The notes beneath the pieces are model-generated. The model worked only from the letters and a program-made list of their open reading frames with translations. It searched no databases and was not told the origin of the DNA. 58,307 bases of DNA from NCBI GenBank assembly GCA_946478775.1, contig CAMLDR010000003.1, positions 1-58,307 on the forward strand, read 5' to 3'. Every line of letters begins with the position of its first letter. The stretch's first letter is position 1. Positions 1-7,662 of this stretch are shown here, one piece after another. A program made the position numbers and the translations under genes. This stretch comes from an uncultured Flavobacteriales bacterium (lineage in GTDB: Bacteria; Bacteroidota; Bacteroidia; Flavobacteriales; Crocinitomicaceae).

Positions 1-2
1 TT

Positions 3-1262
3 AGCGGGTATGCTACAAACAGTCCGTTCAATGTTGGTGGTTCTTTTATTGCTGATGCTGCGAGTGCAACAAGTCTTTCTTATGGCGTATACGCAAGCGG
101 TGGTCCTTCAGGTTCGCCAGCTAACGCAATTCGCGCAGGATATTTCGCAGGGATTGTTGAGGGTACTATGACGCCGGTTTGGGGCTCTGATCAGCAATTT
201 AAAACGAATGTCACTGACCTGGAAGGAACATTGGAAATACTTTCTTCATTGCAACCGCATCAATACTACTTCGATACGATCAATTACGAAAGATTTAATT
301 TTGGTACTGGTTTGCAGTTCGGATTTATTGCACAGGAGATAGAGCAGTATTATCCTAATTTAGTTCATAACAGCGTAATGCCTGCTCAGTATGATTCACT
401 TGGGGTCGAGATTGCCCCTGCGGTATCGTATAAATCATTGAACTACACAGCAATTGTCCCCTTAAATACGCAGGCAATTATTGAGTTGGACAAGAAAGTG
501 GATGCTGCTACTCTTTCTGATCAGTCGGTCAAAACCAATGTTCAGGATTTGACAGGTTCACTGGATAAAGTATTGGATATGCGTGGGGTTTCTTACGACT
601 GGAACCACAGTGTTCATCCTGAGTTGAATTTGGATAGTGCGAACCATGTGGGATTCATTGCTCAGGAGATACACCAGATTGATCCGCGATTGACTTTCAT
701 GACAAACGATAGTTTGTTACACGTAGAGTATGACAAAGTTGTTCCGATCCTGGCTGAAGCAATTCAGGAATTGAATGGACAGGTTGAAAGTAAGGATTCA
801 ATGATCAACGTATTGATTACTGAAAACTCCAATCAACAAACAACAATTGAAGACTTGAACAACCGCCTCACCCAATTGGAAAATTGTCTTTCGGGAATTT
901 TACCTTACCTGTGTCAATTGAGTAACAGCGCAATTCAGGCAAATACGCCCGAAACACAGGCGGAGGTTCGCAAGAACTTGGATGTTACGTTAAGTAATCG
1001 CAATGCAATTGTATTGGACCAAAACGTACCAAATCCGTTTGCAGAACAAACCATTATCAACTTCTCTATTCCTGAAACAGTGAAGAAAGCACAAATTCAT
1101 TTTTACGATGCAAATGGTCGCTTCATGAACTCGGTTGAAGTAACAGAAAGAGGTCTTGGAAGTGTGACTGTATTTGGTTCTGACTTGAGTACAGGTGTTT
1201 ACACTTATACATTAGTCGCAGACGGTCAAGTTGTCGCAACTAAGAAAATGATGAAACAATAG
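3..1262 (+). CDS. T9SS cargo with tandem S74-like modules (5' partial)
   Basis: The reading frame is open to the first base of the window, so the ATG at 168 is internal and the gene begins outside. Two repeated modules carry an FKTN/VKTN...GFIAQEI signature (roughly residues 60-125 and 175-250 of the visible part), resembling the peptidase S74 intramolecular chaperone domain of tail-fibre-like proteins; the second has the SDQSVKTN start typical of that domain. A coiled coil (ENSNQQTTIEDLNNRLTQLE) follows, as usual after S74. The last ~80 residues are a type A T9SS sorting domain (NVPNPF at its start, GVYTYTL near the end). The product is probably exported to the cell surface or medium. The tandem S74-like pair is unusual. 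Function of the missing N-terminus is unknown. Confidence 0.85.
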   Translation, partial: SGYATNSPFNVGGSFIADAASATSLSYGVYASGGPSGSPANAIRAGYFAGIVEGTMTPVWGSDQQFKTNVTDLEGTLEILSSLQPHQYYFDTINYERFNFGTGLQFGFIAQEIEQYYPNLVHNSVMPAQYDSLGVEIAPAVSYKSLNYTAIVPLNTQAIIELDKKVDAATLSDQSVKTNVQDLTGSLDKVLDMRGVSYDWNHSVHPELNLDSANHVGFIAQEIHQIDPRLTFMTNDSLLHVEYDKVVPILAEAIQELNGQVESKDSMINVLITENSNQQTTIEDLNNRLTQLENCLSGILPYLCQLSNSAIQANTPETQAEVRKNLDVTLSNRNAIVLDQNVPNPFAEQTIINFSIPETVKKAQIHFYDANGRFMNSVEVTERGLGSVTVFGSDLSTGVYTYTLVADGQVVATKKMMKQ

Positions 1263-1289
1263 AAATCGTTCAACAGTTTTTTCATAGAT

Positions 1290-1327
1290 AGTAGGTACGT
1301 GATGCGTTGCGTACCTACTGTTTTTTA
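1290..1327 (+). terminator. Rho-independent terminator after the S74-like cargo gene
   Basis: Perfect 10-bp stem AGTAGGTACG (1290-1299) / CGTACCTACT (1310-1319) with a 10-nt loop, then G and six T. The 3' arm overlaps the stop codon of the convergent lipoprotein gene (stop at 1315-1317), so the two convergent genes share this end. Confidence 0.85.
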
Positions 1328-1695
1328 TATTTTTTTCCGTCAATCTCCATAAACCAGGAACCGCCTTGCTCGTAAGGCTGTGCATCCAGGTTAAATGTTC
1401 TCGGAGTTTGCGAATTCAACCGAATGATGGTGCGCTGCTGGTTGATCTCTGCCGTTCCGCTTAGTTTTCCCGTGCAGTCGCACAGATTGGTGGCGCAGGT
1501 ATCTTTACAGTCAACCTGGTAGGTCCCGTTTTTACCGGAAAAGACCAATTCATCGCTGACAAAGACCTCCAGATCCGGGTTGTACTGCGTTTCACTGAAC
1601 CAGGTTCCCTCAAAGTCGGAATTGTATTTCAGGAGCGGCTTATTGCAGGCAAGAAGCAGGAGGCAGGATGCGGTAAGGAAGAGTATTTTTTTCAT
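1315..1695 (-). CDS. small lipoprotein, function unknown
   Basis: Encodes 126 residues beginning with a lipoprotein signal peptide, MKKILFLTASCLLLLAC, whose lipobox LLAC predicts lipidation of C17 and envelope anchoring. The mature part contains DFEGTWFSETQYN, which resembles the first strand of small lipocalin-like lipoproteins in which a GTW motif follows a short linker, and four Cys in a CKDTCATNLCDC cluster near residues 63-74, possibly two disulphides or a metal site. The stop codon lies inside the terminator hairpin of the convergent upstream gene. I do not recognise a named family. Confidence 0.75.
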   Translation of the reverse strand: MKKILFLTASCLLLLACNKPLLKYNSDFEGTWFSETQYNPDLEVFVSDELVFSGKNGTYQVDCKDTCATNLCDCTGKLSGTAEINQQRTIIRLNSQTPRTFNLDAQPYEQGGSWFMEIDGKKYKKQ

Positions 1696-1782
1696 TTTTT
1701 TTTGGTTTATAGTGGAGCGAACTGTTTTCTGCTTTCACTGGTTTTAATTTATTGCTGATCTGCTGACGCAGATTACTTTATC

Positions 1783-1804
1783 ATCCCGACAGTGTGGTCG
1801 GGAT
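1783..1804. repeat. small interspersed palindrome, ATCCCGAC/GTCGGGAT
   Basis: Inverted repeat ATCCCGAC (1783-1790) and GTCGGGAT (1797-1804) with a 6-nt loop, two bases downstream of the uvrB stop. It belongs to the same ATCCCG...CGGGAT palindrome family seen at 3941-3958, 4054-4063 (half copy) and 29410-29429. It may stabilise the uvrB transcript end, but no T-tract follows it. Confidence 0.6.
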
Positions 1805-1806
1805 TC

Positions 1807-3834
1807 TTATTTTTTGCGTGCCTGTAATTCAAATAATTCATCCCGTAGACGAGCAGCTTCAATGAAATCCAGGTCTTTTGCAGCTTTTTCCATTTGCTTG
1901 CGCTTTGCAGCGATGGCTTTTTCCAACTCTTCCGGGTCTTTATAATTTACCGTTGGTTCTGCTGCAAATAATCCGGTTCCGGCTTCGTAAGGGGTGTATG
2001 CTTTTTGTGAACGTGTTTCCGGATCGCCGTCAGCTACTTTCGTGGATTTGAGAATGACTTCCTTCGACTTGTTCAATGCAGTAGGAACCAATCCGTGCTC
2101 TTCATTGTATGCTATCTGCATCGCTCTTCTGCGCTCCGTTTCCGAAATGGTGCGGGCCATCGAATCGGTCATTTTATCGGCATACATGATCACGCGTCCG
2201 TTTACGTTTCGGGCAGCACGTCCAACGGTTTGTACCAAAGAGCGTTCGTTTCTCAAAAATCCTTCTTTATCCGCGTCGATAATGGCTACCAAACTCACTT
2301 CAGGCAAATCCAGTCCTTCACGCAGTAAGTTTACCCCGATCAGCACGTCAAATTCACCCAAGCGCAGCTGGCGCAGGATTTCCACGCGTTCAATCGTATC
2401 AATATCGGAATGGATATACCGGCAGGCAATCCCCAGTTTGTCCAAATATTTCTGTAGTTCTTCCGCCATTCGTTTGGTCAGCGTAGTCACCAGTGTTCGT
2501 TCGTCTTTTTCAATGCGCAGCTGCATTTCCTCAATCAGGTCGTCGATTTGATTCAAACTAGGCCGCACTTCAATGATGGGGTCCAATAATCCGGTAGGAC
2601 GGATCAACTGCTCCACCACCACACCTTCGGATTGTTCCAGTTCAAAATCTGCCGGAGTCGCGGAAACGTATACAATCTGATTGATTAAGGACTGGAATTC
2701 ATCAAACATCAAAGGCCGGTTGTCCATTGCAGCCTGGATCCGGAAGCCGTAATCCACGAGGTTGATCTTTCGTGCGCGGTCGCCGCCATACATGGCACGG
2801 ATTTGCGGCATGGTTACGTGGCTCTCGTCTGCTATCATCAGGTAATCGTCCGGGAAGTAATCCAATAAACAAAAGGGACGTGTTCCCGGTTCACGCTGAT
2901 CGAAATAACGTGAATAGTTCTCAATTCCGGAACAATAACCCAGTTCGCGCATCATTTCCATGTCGTAAGAAGTGCGCTCTTCCAGTCGCTTTGCTTCGAG
3001 TATTTTCCCTTCCCGTTTGAAGTTCTCTACCTGGATTACCATGTCCTCTCCGATTTGGTCAATGGCTCTGCGGGTCGTTGCCGGACTCGAAACGAAAATG
3101 TTTGCCGGATAAATATTGATTTCCTGGAATACTTCAAGTTCCGAGTTGTTTTCCGGGTCAATCGTACGGATCCGTTCAATTTCATCTCCCCAGAATTCTA
3201 CACGCAAAGCATGATCCGCATAAGCCAGGTTAATATCGACCGTATCGCCCTTCACCCGGAAAGTTCCGCGTTTGAATTCCGCTTCCGTCCGGGAATACAG
3301 GTTCTCTACCAACCGGAGCAGGAACTTGTTTCTTGGAAAGGATTGTCCTACATGAATGGGAATGATTGAATTGGCAAACTCATTTGGATTTCCGATACCA
3401 TAAATACAACTCACAGAAGCGACTACAATCACATCTCTTCTTCCTGAAAGCAGGGCAGAGGTAGCAGAAAGCCGGAGTTTTTCAATTTCATCGTTGATCT
3501 GCAGGTCCTTCTCAATGTAAGTATCCGTAACGGGCAAATAAGCTTCCGGCTGATAATAATCGTAATAACTCACAAAGTATTCTACCGCGTTATTGGGGAA
3601 GAATTGCTTGAACTCCCCGTAAAGCTGGGCAGCAAGTGTTTTATTGTGCGAAAGGATGAGGGTCGGTTTTTCTACCTGCTGAATGACATTCGCCATGGTA
3701 AATGTTTTTCCGCTTCCCGTAACACCGAGCAGGGTTTGTGCAAAAAGTCCCGCGCGCAATCCACTGACCAGTTGTTCAATAGCAACAGGTTGATCACCCG
3801 TCGGTTTAAATTCAGAAGTGAGTTGGAAATCCAT
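1807..3834 (-). CDS. uvrB: UvrABC excinuclease subunit B
   Basis: UvrB of nucleotide excision repair: a DNA-dependent ATPase that receives the lesion from UvrA, verifies damage with its beta-hairpin and recruits UvrC. The 675-residue length is normal. Visible are Walker A GVTGSGKT, the beta-hairpin region YYDYYQPEAYLP, Walker B DESH, helicase motif VI QTVGRAARN, and a C-terminal UVR motif (EAARLRDELFEL) that contacts UvrC. I chose the ATG at 3834 (MDFQLTSEFKPTGDQP) because the family starts there; an in-frame ATG 42 nt upstream adds a non-conserved hydrophobic stretch. A -7-like TATATTTG lies only 5 nt before this ATG on the minus strand (3840-3847). It appears to be a single-gene unit. Confidence 0.97.
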   Translation of the reverse strand: MDFQLTSEFKPTGDQPVAIEQLVSGLRAGLFAQTLLGVTGSGKTFTMANVIQQVEKPTLILSHNKTLAAQLYGEFKQFFPNNAVEYFVSYYDYYQPEAYLPVTDTYIEKDLQINDEIEKLRLSATSALLSGRRDVIVVASVSCIYGIGNPNEFANSIIPIHVGQSFPRNKFLLRLVENLYSRTEAEFKRGTFRVKGDTVDINLAYADHALRVEFWGDEIERIRTIDPENNSELEVFQEINIYPANIFVSSPATTRRAIDQIGEDMVIQVENFKREGKILEAKRLEERTSYDMEMMRELGYCSGIENYSRYFDQREPGTRPFCLLDYFPDDYLMIADESHVTMPQIRAMYGGDRARKINLVDYGFRIQAAMDNRPLMFDEFQSLINQIVYVSATPADFELEQSEGVVVEQLIRPTGLLDPIIEVRPSLNQIDDLIEEMQLRIEKDERTLVTTLTKRMAEELQKYLDKLGIACRYIHSDIDTIERVEILRQLRLGEFDVLIGVNLLREGLDLPEVSLVAIIDADKEGFLRNERSLVQTVGRAARNVNGRVIMYADKMTDSMARTISETERRRAMQIAYNEEHGLVPTALNKSKEVILKSTKVADGDPETRSQKAYTPYEAGTGLFAAEPTVNYKDPEELEKAIAAKRKQMEKAAKDLDFIEAARLRDELFELQARKK

Positions 3835-3839
3835 AATAA

Positions 3840-3847
3840 CAAATATA
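3840..3847 (-). promoter_or_regulatory. uvrB promoter -7 box
   Basis: Minus-strand TATATTTG matches the Bacteroidota -7 consensus TAnnTTTG. It ends 5 nt from the chosen uvrB ATG, implying a leaderless or nearly leaderless mRNA. No convincing TTTG -33 box was seen, because the region upstream is repeated sequence. Confidence 0.45.
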
Positions 3848-3852
3848 AGAAA

Positions 3853-3989
3853 AAGCGATAGCTTTTGAAGACCCAATCATGACAAGCGTCAGTGCGAAAA
3901 TGATTTGGGAGAAGCGATAGCTTTTGAAGACCCAATCATGATCCCGGACATCCGGGATTAGTGCGAAAATGATTTGGGAGAAGCGATAG
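3853..3989. repeat. tandem duplication upstream of uvrB
   Basis: Two near-identical copies of a unit running from AAGCGATAGCTTTTGAAG to GATTTGGGAG: 3853-3911 (59 bp) and 3912-3980 (69 bp), followed by a third partial copy AAGCGATAG (3981-3989). Copy 2 differs mainly by carrying the palindrome ATCCCGGA-CA-TCCGGGAT (3941-3958) where copy 1 has a shorter unrelated segment. Within each copy, CCCAATCAT and ATGATTTGGG can pair imperfectly. No gene is visible in 3835-4245; it holds this duplication, small palindromes and the TerC promoter. Confidence 0.8.
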
Positions 3990-4003
3990 TCCGCCTCGGC
4001 GGA
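3990..4003. repeat. small GC-rich palindrome TCCGCC..GGCGGA
   Basis: TCCGCC-TC-GGCGGA, 14 bp, standing out from AT-rich surroundings. A second member, ATCCGCCGCGGCGGAT, lies at 34879-34894. Both are intergenic, and both sit in regions with other repeats. Confidence 0.5.
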
Positions 4004-4198
4004 AAGACTGAGTTAAGATCAGCTGCGGCTTGTCTGAGCGGAAATAACAATAACTATCGGGATCCCAATCACGAATTGTGAATTGCGAATTACTCCGAAT
4101 CCTCATTCTCTATCTCAATCTCTCTTTTTTCTGTGTAAGTTTAAAAGAGATTTTAAGAAAACCTTTTCAATTCTCAATTTTCCCTTTTCAATTAATCT

Positions 4199-4206
4199 TA
4201 TCTTTG
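4199..4206 (+). promoter_or_regulatory. TerC-gene promoter -7 box
   Basis: TATCTTTG is a perfect TAnnTTTG -7 element. The -33 region about 19 nt upstream (AATTTT) is only T-rich. The implied leader before the ATG at 4246 is about 35 nt. Confidence 0.5.
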
Positions 4207-4245
4207 CATTTCGTTAAAAAACAGATTAAGCATACTCCCGGTCCT

Positions 4246-5004
4246 ATGATGAAACAATTCCATGAATTTGCAGCCTTAATGACAGAACATCCGGTCAATG
4301 CTATTTTCCTGATCCTTGGAATTTTACTGCTGGAAATTATTCTGTCATTCGACAATGCGGCGGTGCTTGCAACCATGGTGAAAGACCTGCCAAAAGATCA
4401 GCAGGCAAAAGCTTTGAAATACGGGATCCTTGGAGCCTATGTCTTCCGTGGACTCGCACTGATCCTGGTAGAATCAATCCTGAGTATCTGGTGGTTCAAA
4501 CCAATAGGAGGCGCGTACCTGATTTATATGTGCGTGAAGCATTTTACAGCTAAAAGTGTACAGGCAGAAATTGATTCGGAGGTAGAGGTAACCAAGAAAA
4601 GTTTTATTTACCGCGGAACAGTGGGTTTGATCGGGGTCTTTTGGTCGACTGTATTAGCTGTAGAGTTTATGGACATCGTTTTCTCGATCGATAACATCTT
4701 TGCAGTAGTTGCTTATTCCCAAAATATCGTCCTGATCTGCATCGGTGTTTTCATCGGTATTCTTGCCATGCGTTACGTAGCGAAGTATTTTGTGGTGCTG
4801 ATGGAAAAATACCCTTTCCTGGAGAATTCCGCTTTCCTGGTGATCGGAATCCTGGGAGTCAAATTGTGCCTGGCTTTGCTGGTGCATTATGTTCCCTCCG
4901 CCAAATGGATCGAATCGGAGCGTTTTGACCTGTTCATATCCGGATTGACACTGGCTATTTTCGTTGTGCCGATTTTGGTTTTCCGGGCTAAGAAGAATAA
5001 GTAA
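4246..5004 (+). CDS. TerC family integral membrane protein
   Basis: A 252-residue polytopic membrane protein of the TerC/Alx family, implicated in metal (manganese) homeostasis and tellurium resistance. The family signature, acidic residues within helices, is present twice: ILSFDNAAVLATMVKDLP near residues 29-46 and VFSIDNIFAVVAYS near residues 145-158. About seven or eight hydrophobic segments can be counted. I prefer the MMKQFHEF start at 4246 because an upstream in-frame ATG at 4078 would add 56 non-conserved residues covering the promoter-like TATCTTTG. It is transcribed alone, convergent with the PorP/SprF gene. The actual substrate cannot be told from sequence. Confidence 0.9.
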   Translation: MMKQFHEFAALMTEHPVNAIFLILGILLLEIILSFDNAAVLATMVKDLPKDQQAKALKYGILGAYVFRGLALILVESILSIWWFKPIGGAYLIYMCVKHFTAKSVQAEIDSEVEVTKKSFIYRGTVGLIGVFWSTVLAVEFMDIVFSIDNIFAVVAYSQNIVLICIGVFIGILAMRYVAKYFVVLMEKYPFLENSAFLVIGILGVKLCLALLVHYVPSAKWIESERFDLFISGLTLAIFVVPILVFRAKKNK

Positions 5005-5007
5005 TGG

Positions 5008-5158
5008 AACCACATAGAAACAGAGGTCACATAGTTTTTATATCTTCTTTTGTTACTGGTAATTGATCCATATTTTCAAGACAAACAGGAAAATGTATTT
5101 ATTAGATATTTCTTGAAAAAAGAAATAATTGTGTTTTCGATGTGTATTCTATGTGGTT
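5008..5158. repeat. inverted-repeat element between convergent genes
   Basis: Perfect 11-bp arms AACCACATAGA (5008-5018) and TCTATGTGGTT (5148-5158) bound a 151-bp AT-rich segment that fills the whole gap between the TerC and PorP/SprF genes. The left arm continues with a related ACATAG motif. Similar CACATAGA elements recur in Flavobacteriales intergenic DNA as far as I recall. It holds no ORF, so it is probably a non-autonomous repeat or a relic. Confidence 0.55.
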
Positions 5159-5167
5159 AAAATGATC

Positions 5168-6106
5168 CTACCACTTCTGCTTCTTGCGGAACTGTCCTCC
5201 TTTTCTGGTAATAAACTTCCGCTTTGCGAAGGGAAGTTCGTCAATCGTTCGGGCAAAGTTCAGTGTGATTTCATGCGAATGTTCCAATAACCTGTGTGAG
5301 CTGAATGTACTGGTTTGGTAAGTGTAAACGATGCGCAATCCCTTCTCGAGGAAAAGGCCGAAACTTGCCGCTGCGGAATTATCAGACCGGTATCCGCCGC
5401 CGACCCAAACAAGCTGTCCGAAGAGGAAATGTCCGTCAAAAGACAAATTTACCGGAGATCCTGTAACGGCTCTGGCCATAACGGTAGGGTACAAAACGAA
5501 ATTGTCGTTGAAACGGATCTTGTAACCAATGTGCGAATAAAAATAATTATTGGTAGTAGCATAAATGGTTGAAGGATTTGCCAGTGAATTGTCAAAAATA
5601 CTCGGCATGGAAATCCCGAAATCAAAGTTCTGAGATTGGATTGACAACCCAACTCCTAAGTTTACACCTCTGGTGATCCGATTGTCGAGAGTAGGTTCTT
5701 TTTCGCTGAAGTAGACGTAATCTGTTTTCAGGGAACGCTGCTGGTATCCAACCTTTACACCTAAGCCAAGTGCTGTTCGTTCTCCCAGCCAAACGTGGTA
5801 GTTGTAAAGCGCTCCGATTTCCAGGGAATTAACGCCGGCTGCATAATCGTTTATTGCAACTGCACCAACCCCGTGGTTCTTTGTAATGTGGTAATGCCCG
5901 TTCGCACTGAAAGTCATGGGAGTTCCGGGAACAGTCATCCAGTCTTTTTTGAAATGCAGGGTTGCACTGTAGCGTGTCGTAATATCCATGTATCCGGGAT
6001 TAAAAATTCCCTGGTTCAACATGTATTGATTGTACAAACTTCTTAATTGTGCATTGGAAACAAATGTGAAAGCCAATAGCACCAACAGGGAGCAGATCTT
6101 CTTCAT
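5168..6106 (-). CDS. PorP/SprF family type IX secretion system membrane protein
   Basis: A 312-residue outer-membrane protein with signal peptide (MKKICSLLVLLAFTFVSNAQ) and the PorP/SprF N-terminal hallmark LYNQYMLNQGIFNPGYMD. The rest alternates short hydrophobic strands ending in aromatic residues, as expected for a beta-barrel. PorP/SprF proteins act with T9SS to export or hold specific cargo at the surface. Its start overlaps by 4 bp the stop of the type B sorting-domain gene just upstream (6103), so the two are translationally coupled and the small protein is probably its dedicated partner. Genomes carry many such pairs, so this need not be the core SprF. Confidence 0.92.
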   Translation of the reverse strand: MKKICSLLVLLAFTFVSNAQLRSLYNQYMLNQGIFNPGYMDITTRYSATLHFKKDWMTVPGTPMTFSANGHYHITKNHGVGAVAINDYAAGVNSLEIGALYNYHVWLGERTALGLGVKVGYQQRSLKTDYVYFSEKEPTLDNRITRGVNLGVGLSIQSQNFDFGISMPSIFDNSLANPSTIYATTNNYFYSHIGYKIRFNDNFVLYPTVMARAVTGSPVNLSFDGHFLFGQLVWVGGGYRSDNSAAASFGLFLEKGLRIVYTYQTSTFSSHRLLEHSHEITLNFARTIDELPFAKRKFITRKGGQFRKKQKW

Positions 6107-6519
6107 CGTTTCAGTGTTATTTTTCCGGATGCTTTATTTCCATAACCGTCAAAGAATTCAAAATAATAAACTCCCGGTGTGCATTCTTCTCCTATTAAGG
6201 AATTCGACTGATTGGTTTTTCCGTCCCACTCGTTCAGGTAAGGGGAGGCGTAGTAAACGGTTTCGCCCCAGCGATTAAATACTTTCAGGTAATTTCCGGG
6301 ATAATTCGATACGTTTAAAATGATGTATTTGTCATTGTATCCATCCCCGTTCGGAGAAAAGAAATCTGCAAATACCAGGTCATTTATTCTCAGTGTATCA
6401 TCCGATTCGAGTGCAGGAACCGGGCGGGATGTGTTTTGAATAGTGAACTTCCTTTGATTCTTTTCCATGAAGCCAAAGGCAAGAATGATTAGTGGAAGTA
6501 AAAAGATGAATCGGATCAT
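6103..6519 (-). CDS. small secreted protein made largely of a type B T9SS sorting domain
   Basis: Only 138 residues: a signal-like hydrophobic N-terminus (MIRFIFLLPLIILAFGF), a short spacer, and a gliding-motility-associated C-terminal domain (type B CTD) with FFSPNGDGYNDKY near residues 53-65, FNRWGETVY near 82-90 and GVYYF/KITLKR at the end. Type B domains commonly pair with PorP/SprF proteins, and this gene overlaps one (5168..6106) by 4 bp. With almost no passenger it could be a minimal surface tether or a relic of a longer adhesin. Confidence 0.88.
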   Translation of the reverse strand: MIRFIFLLPLIILAFGFMEKNQRKFTIQNTSRPVPALESDDTLRINDLVFADFFSPNGDGYNDKYIILNVSNYPGNYLKVFNRWGETVYYASPYLNEWDGKTNQSNSLIGEECTPGVYYFEFFDGYGNKASGKITLKR

Positions 6520-6690
6520 TCGAATATAATTTCTCCTGCAAAGGTCAGCATTTTAACGCATTATACATTAAAAAAGCACAACAATATTTTTCAAATCACA
6601 GATGGGGCAATCTTTCCCCGATCCATTTCCAACCCTTTGCTGCCGGTTTTACGTTATCAATTGACAGATTCTAATTTAACACATCTGAAC

Positions 6691-7383
6691 ATGAAAAAAA
6701 GCTTTATTTACGGGGTTGGCATTGCGCTTTTGGCTATCGGTCTGAATTCCTGCGGAAAAACAACGAAACAGAAAATAACAAACGACTGGAAGATCGTTTC
6801 ACAGGAAGAAGAACAGGAATCTTCTTGGGACCAAACCGATCAGGACAGCTATTGGAAGAGCAGCATGACGGAAAGTACGGTTTCCACTTACAATTCTTAC
6901 ACCTTTATGGATGTTGGCGGCCCAACCACTTACACTTCTCAGCATACAGGAATTGTAAAAGAAAATAAGATAGAGATTAGAAAAGATGGCACCTGGCAGT
7001 GGATCCAGGAATTGTCTTACGATGAAAACGTTGGGGGAGGAAATACGCAAAACGATACGTATAAAAAAGATTTGAGCGGGACATGGAGCTTTGTAGGGAA
7101 AACAAAAGGAAATGATTTCAAGAAAAATGAACGGGTGGTTTTTAATATTTTGCTCAATAAGAGTTCAACGATTCAAACCCAGAATCAAACAATAGTGAAT
7201 GAATATTCGGACGAAACCACTTACCTTACCAGTGAAAACACCCTCACTTTCACCGTGAAAGAATCGAAGAGAAAAGAACTGCAGTTAGAAATGGAGTCTG
7301 CAATGAACCATTCCAGTCCGGCGAACTCATCCGGAACCAATTCTCAAACTAAATCACTTAAAATGACTTTGAAAGAGCAATGA
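6691..7383 (+). CDS. lipocalin-like lipoprotein, tandem paralog 1
   Basis: A 230-residue lipoprotein with signal MKKSFIYGVGIALLAIGLNSC (lipobox LNSC). It shares with the next two genes an N-terminal K.TNDWKIVSQEEE motif, a central RKDGTWQW strand, the near-identical GTWSFVGKTKG.DFKKNERVVFN block near residues 128-150, and a late TFTVKESKRKELQLE strand. The repeated GTW strands suggest a lipocalin-like barrel. I chose the ATG at 6691, which gives a clean lipoprotein signal; an upstream start at 6637 would precede it with 18 extra residues. Its codon use is mixed, unlike paralog 2. Function unknown. Confidence 0.85.
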   Translation: MKKSFIYGVGIALLAIGLNSCGKTTKQKITNDWKIVSQEEEQESSWDQTDQDSYWKSSMTESTVSTYNSYTFMDVGGPTTYTSQHTGIVKENKIEIRKDGTWQWIQELSYDENVGGGNTQNDTYKKDLSGTWSFVGKTKGNDFKKNERVVFNILLNKSSTIQTQNQTIVNEYSDETTYLTSENTLTFTVKESKRKELQLEMESAMNHSSPANSSGTNSQTKSLKMTLKEQ

Positions 7384-7606
7384 TTTTAGCATAAGCTATA
7401 AAGAAAAAGGAATTGGCTTCAGCGGATTCATTTTTTGTTCGAATTATCAGAAAAACACTGGAAATCCGAAATACACTTCTTTTGGAATAACAGGATGATT
7501 GTAAATTGTTTTTCGAAGAACTCTTTAGTTACACGGGTTTCATCTTTAATTGTCACTGATTGAATATGATGGATATGTCAAGTAATATGTAATTTTTTGT
7601 TAAAAG

Positions 7607-7637
7607 TTTGACTATGATCAGAATAGTAGTACCTTTG
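7607..7637 (+). promoter_or_regulatory. strong Bacteroidota promoter for lipoprotein paralog 2
   Basis: TTTG (7607-7610), 19 nt spacer, TACCTTTG (7630-7637): full match to the -33 TTTG / -7 TAnnTTTG consensus at ideal spacing. The leader to the ATG at 7663 is about 20 nt and AT-rich, a type associated with efficient translation in this phylum. Confidence 0.8.
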
Positions 7638-7662
7638 CGCCAACTAATTTATAACTTACAAA

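Noticed and set aside
1994..2551. Plus-strand ORF of 185 codons inside uvrB
   Set aside because: Antisense shadow of conserved UvrB codons; Ser/Arg-rich composition typical of reverse-strand frames.
4078..4245. N-terminal extension of the TerC protein from the ATG at 4078
   Set aside because: The added 56 residues are not TerC-like and cover the TATCTTTG promoter box.
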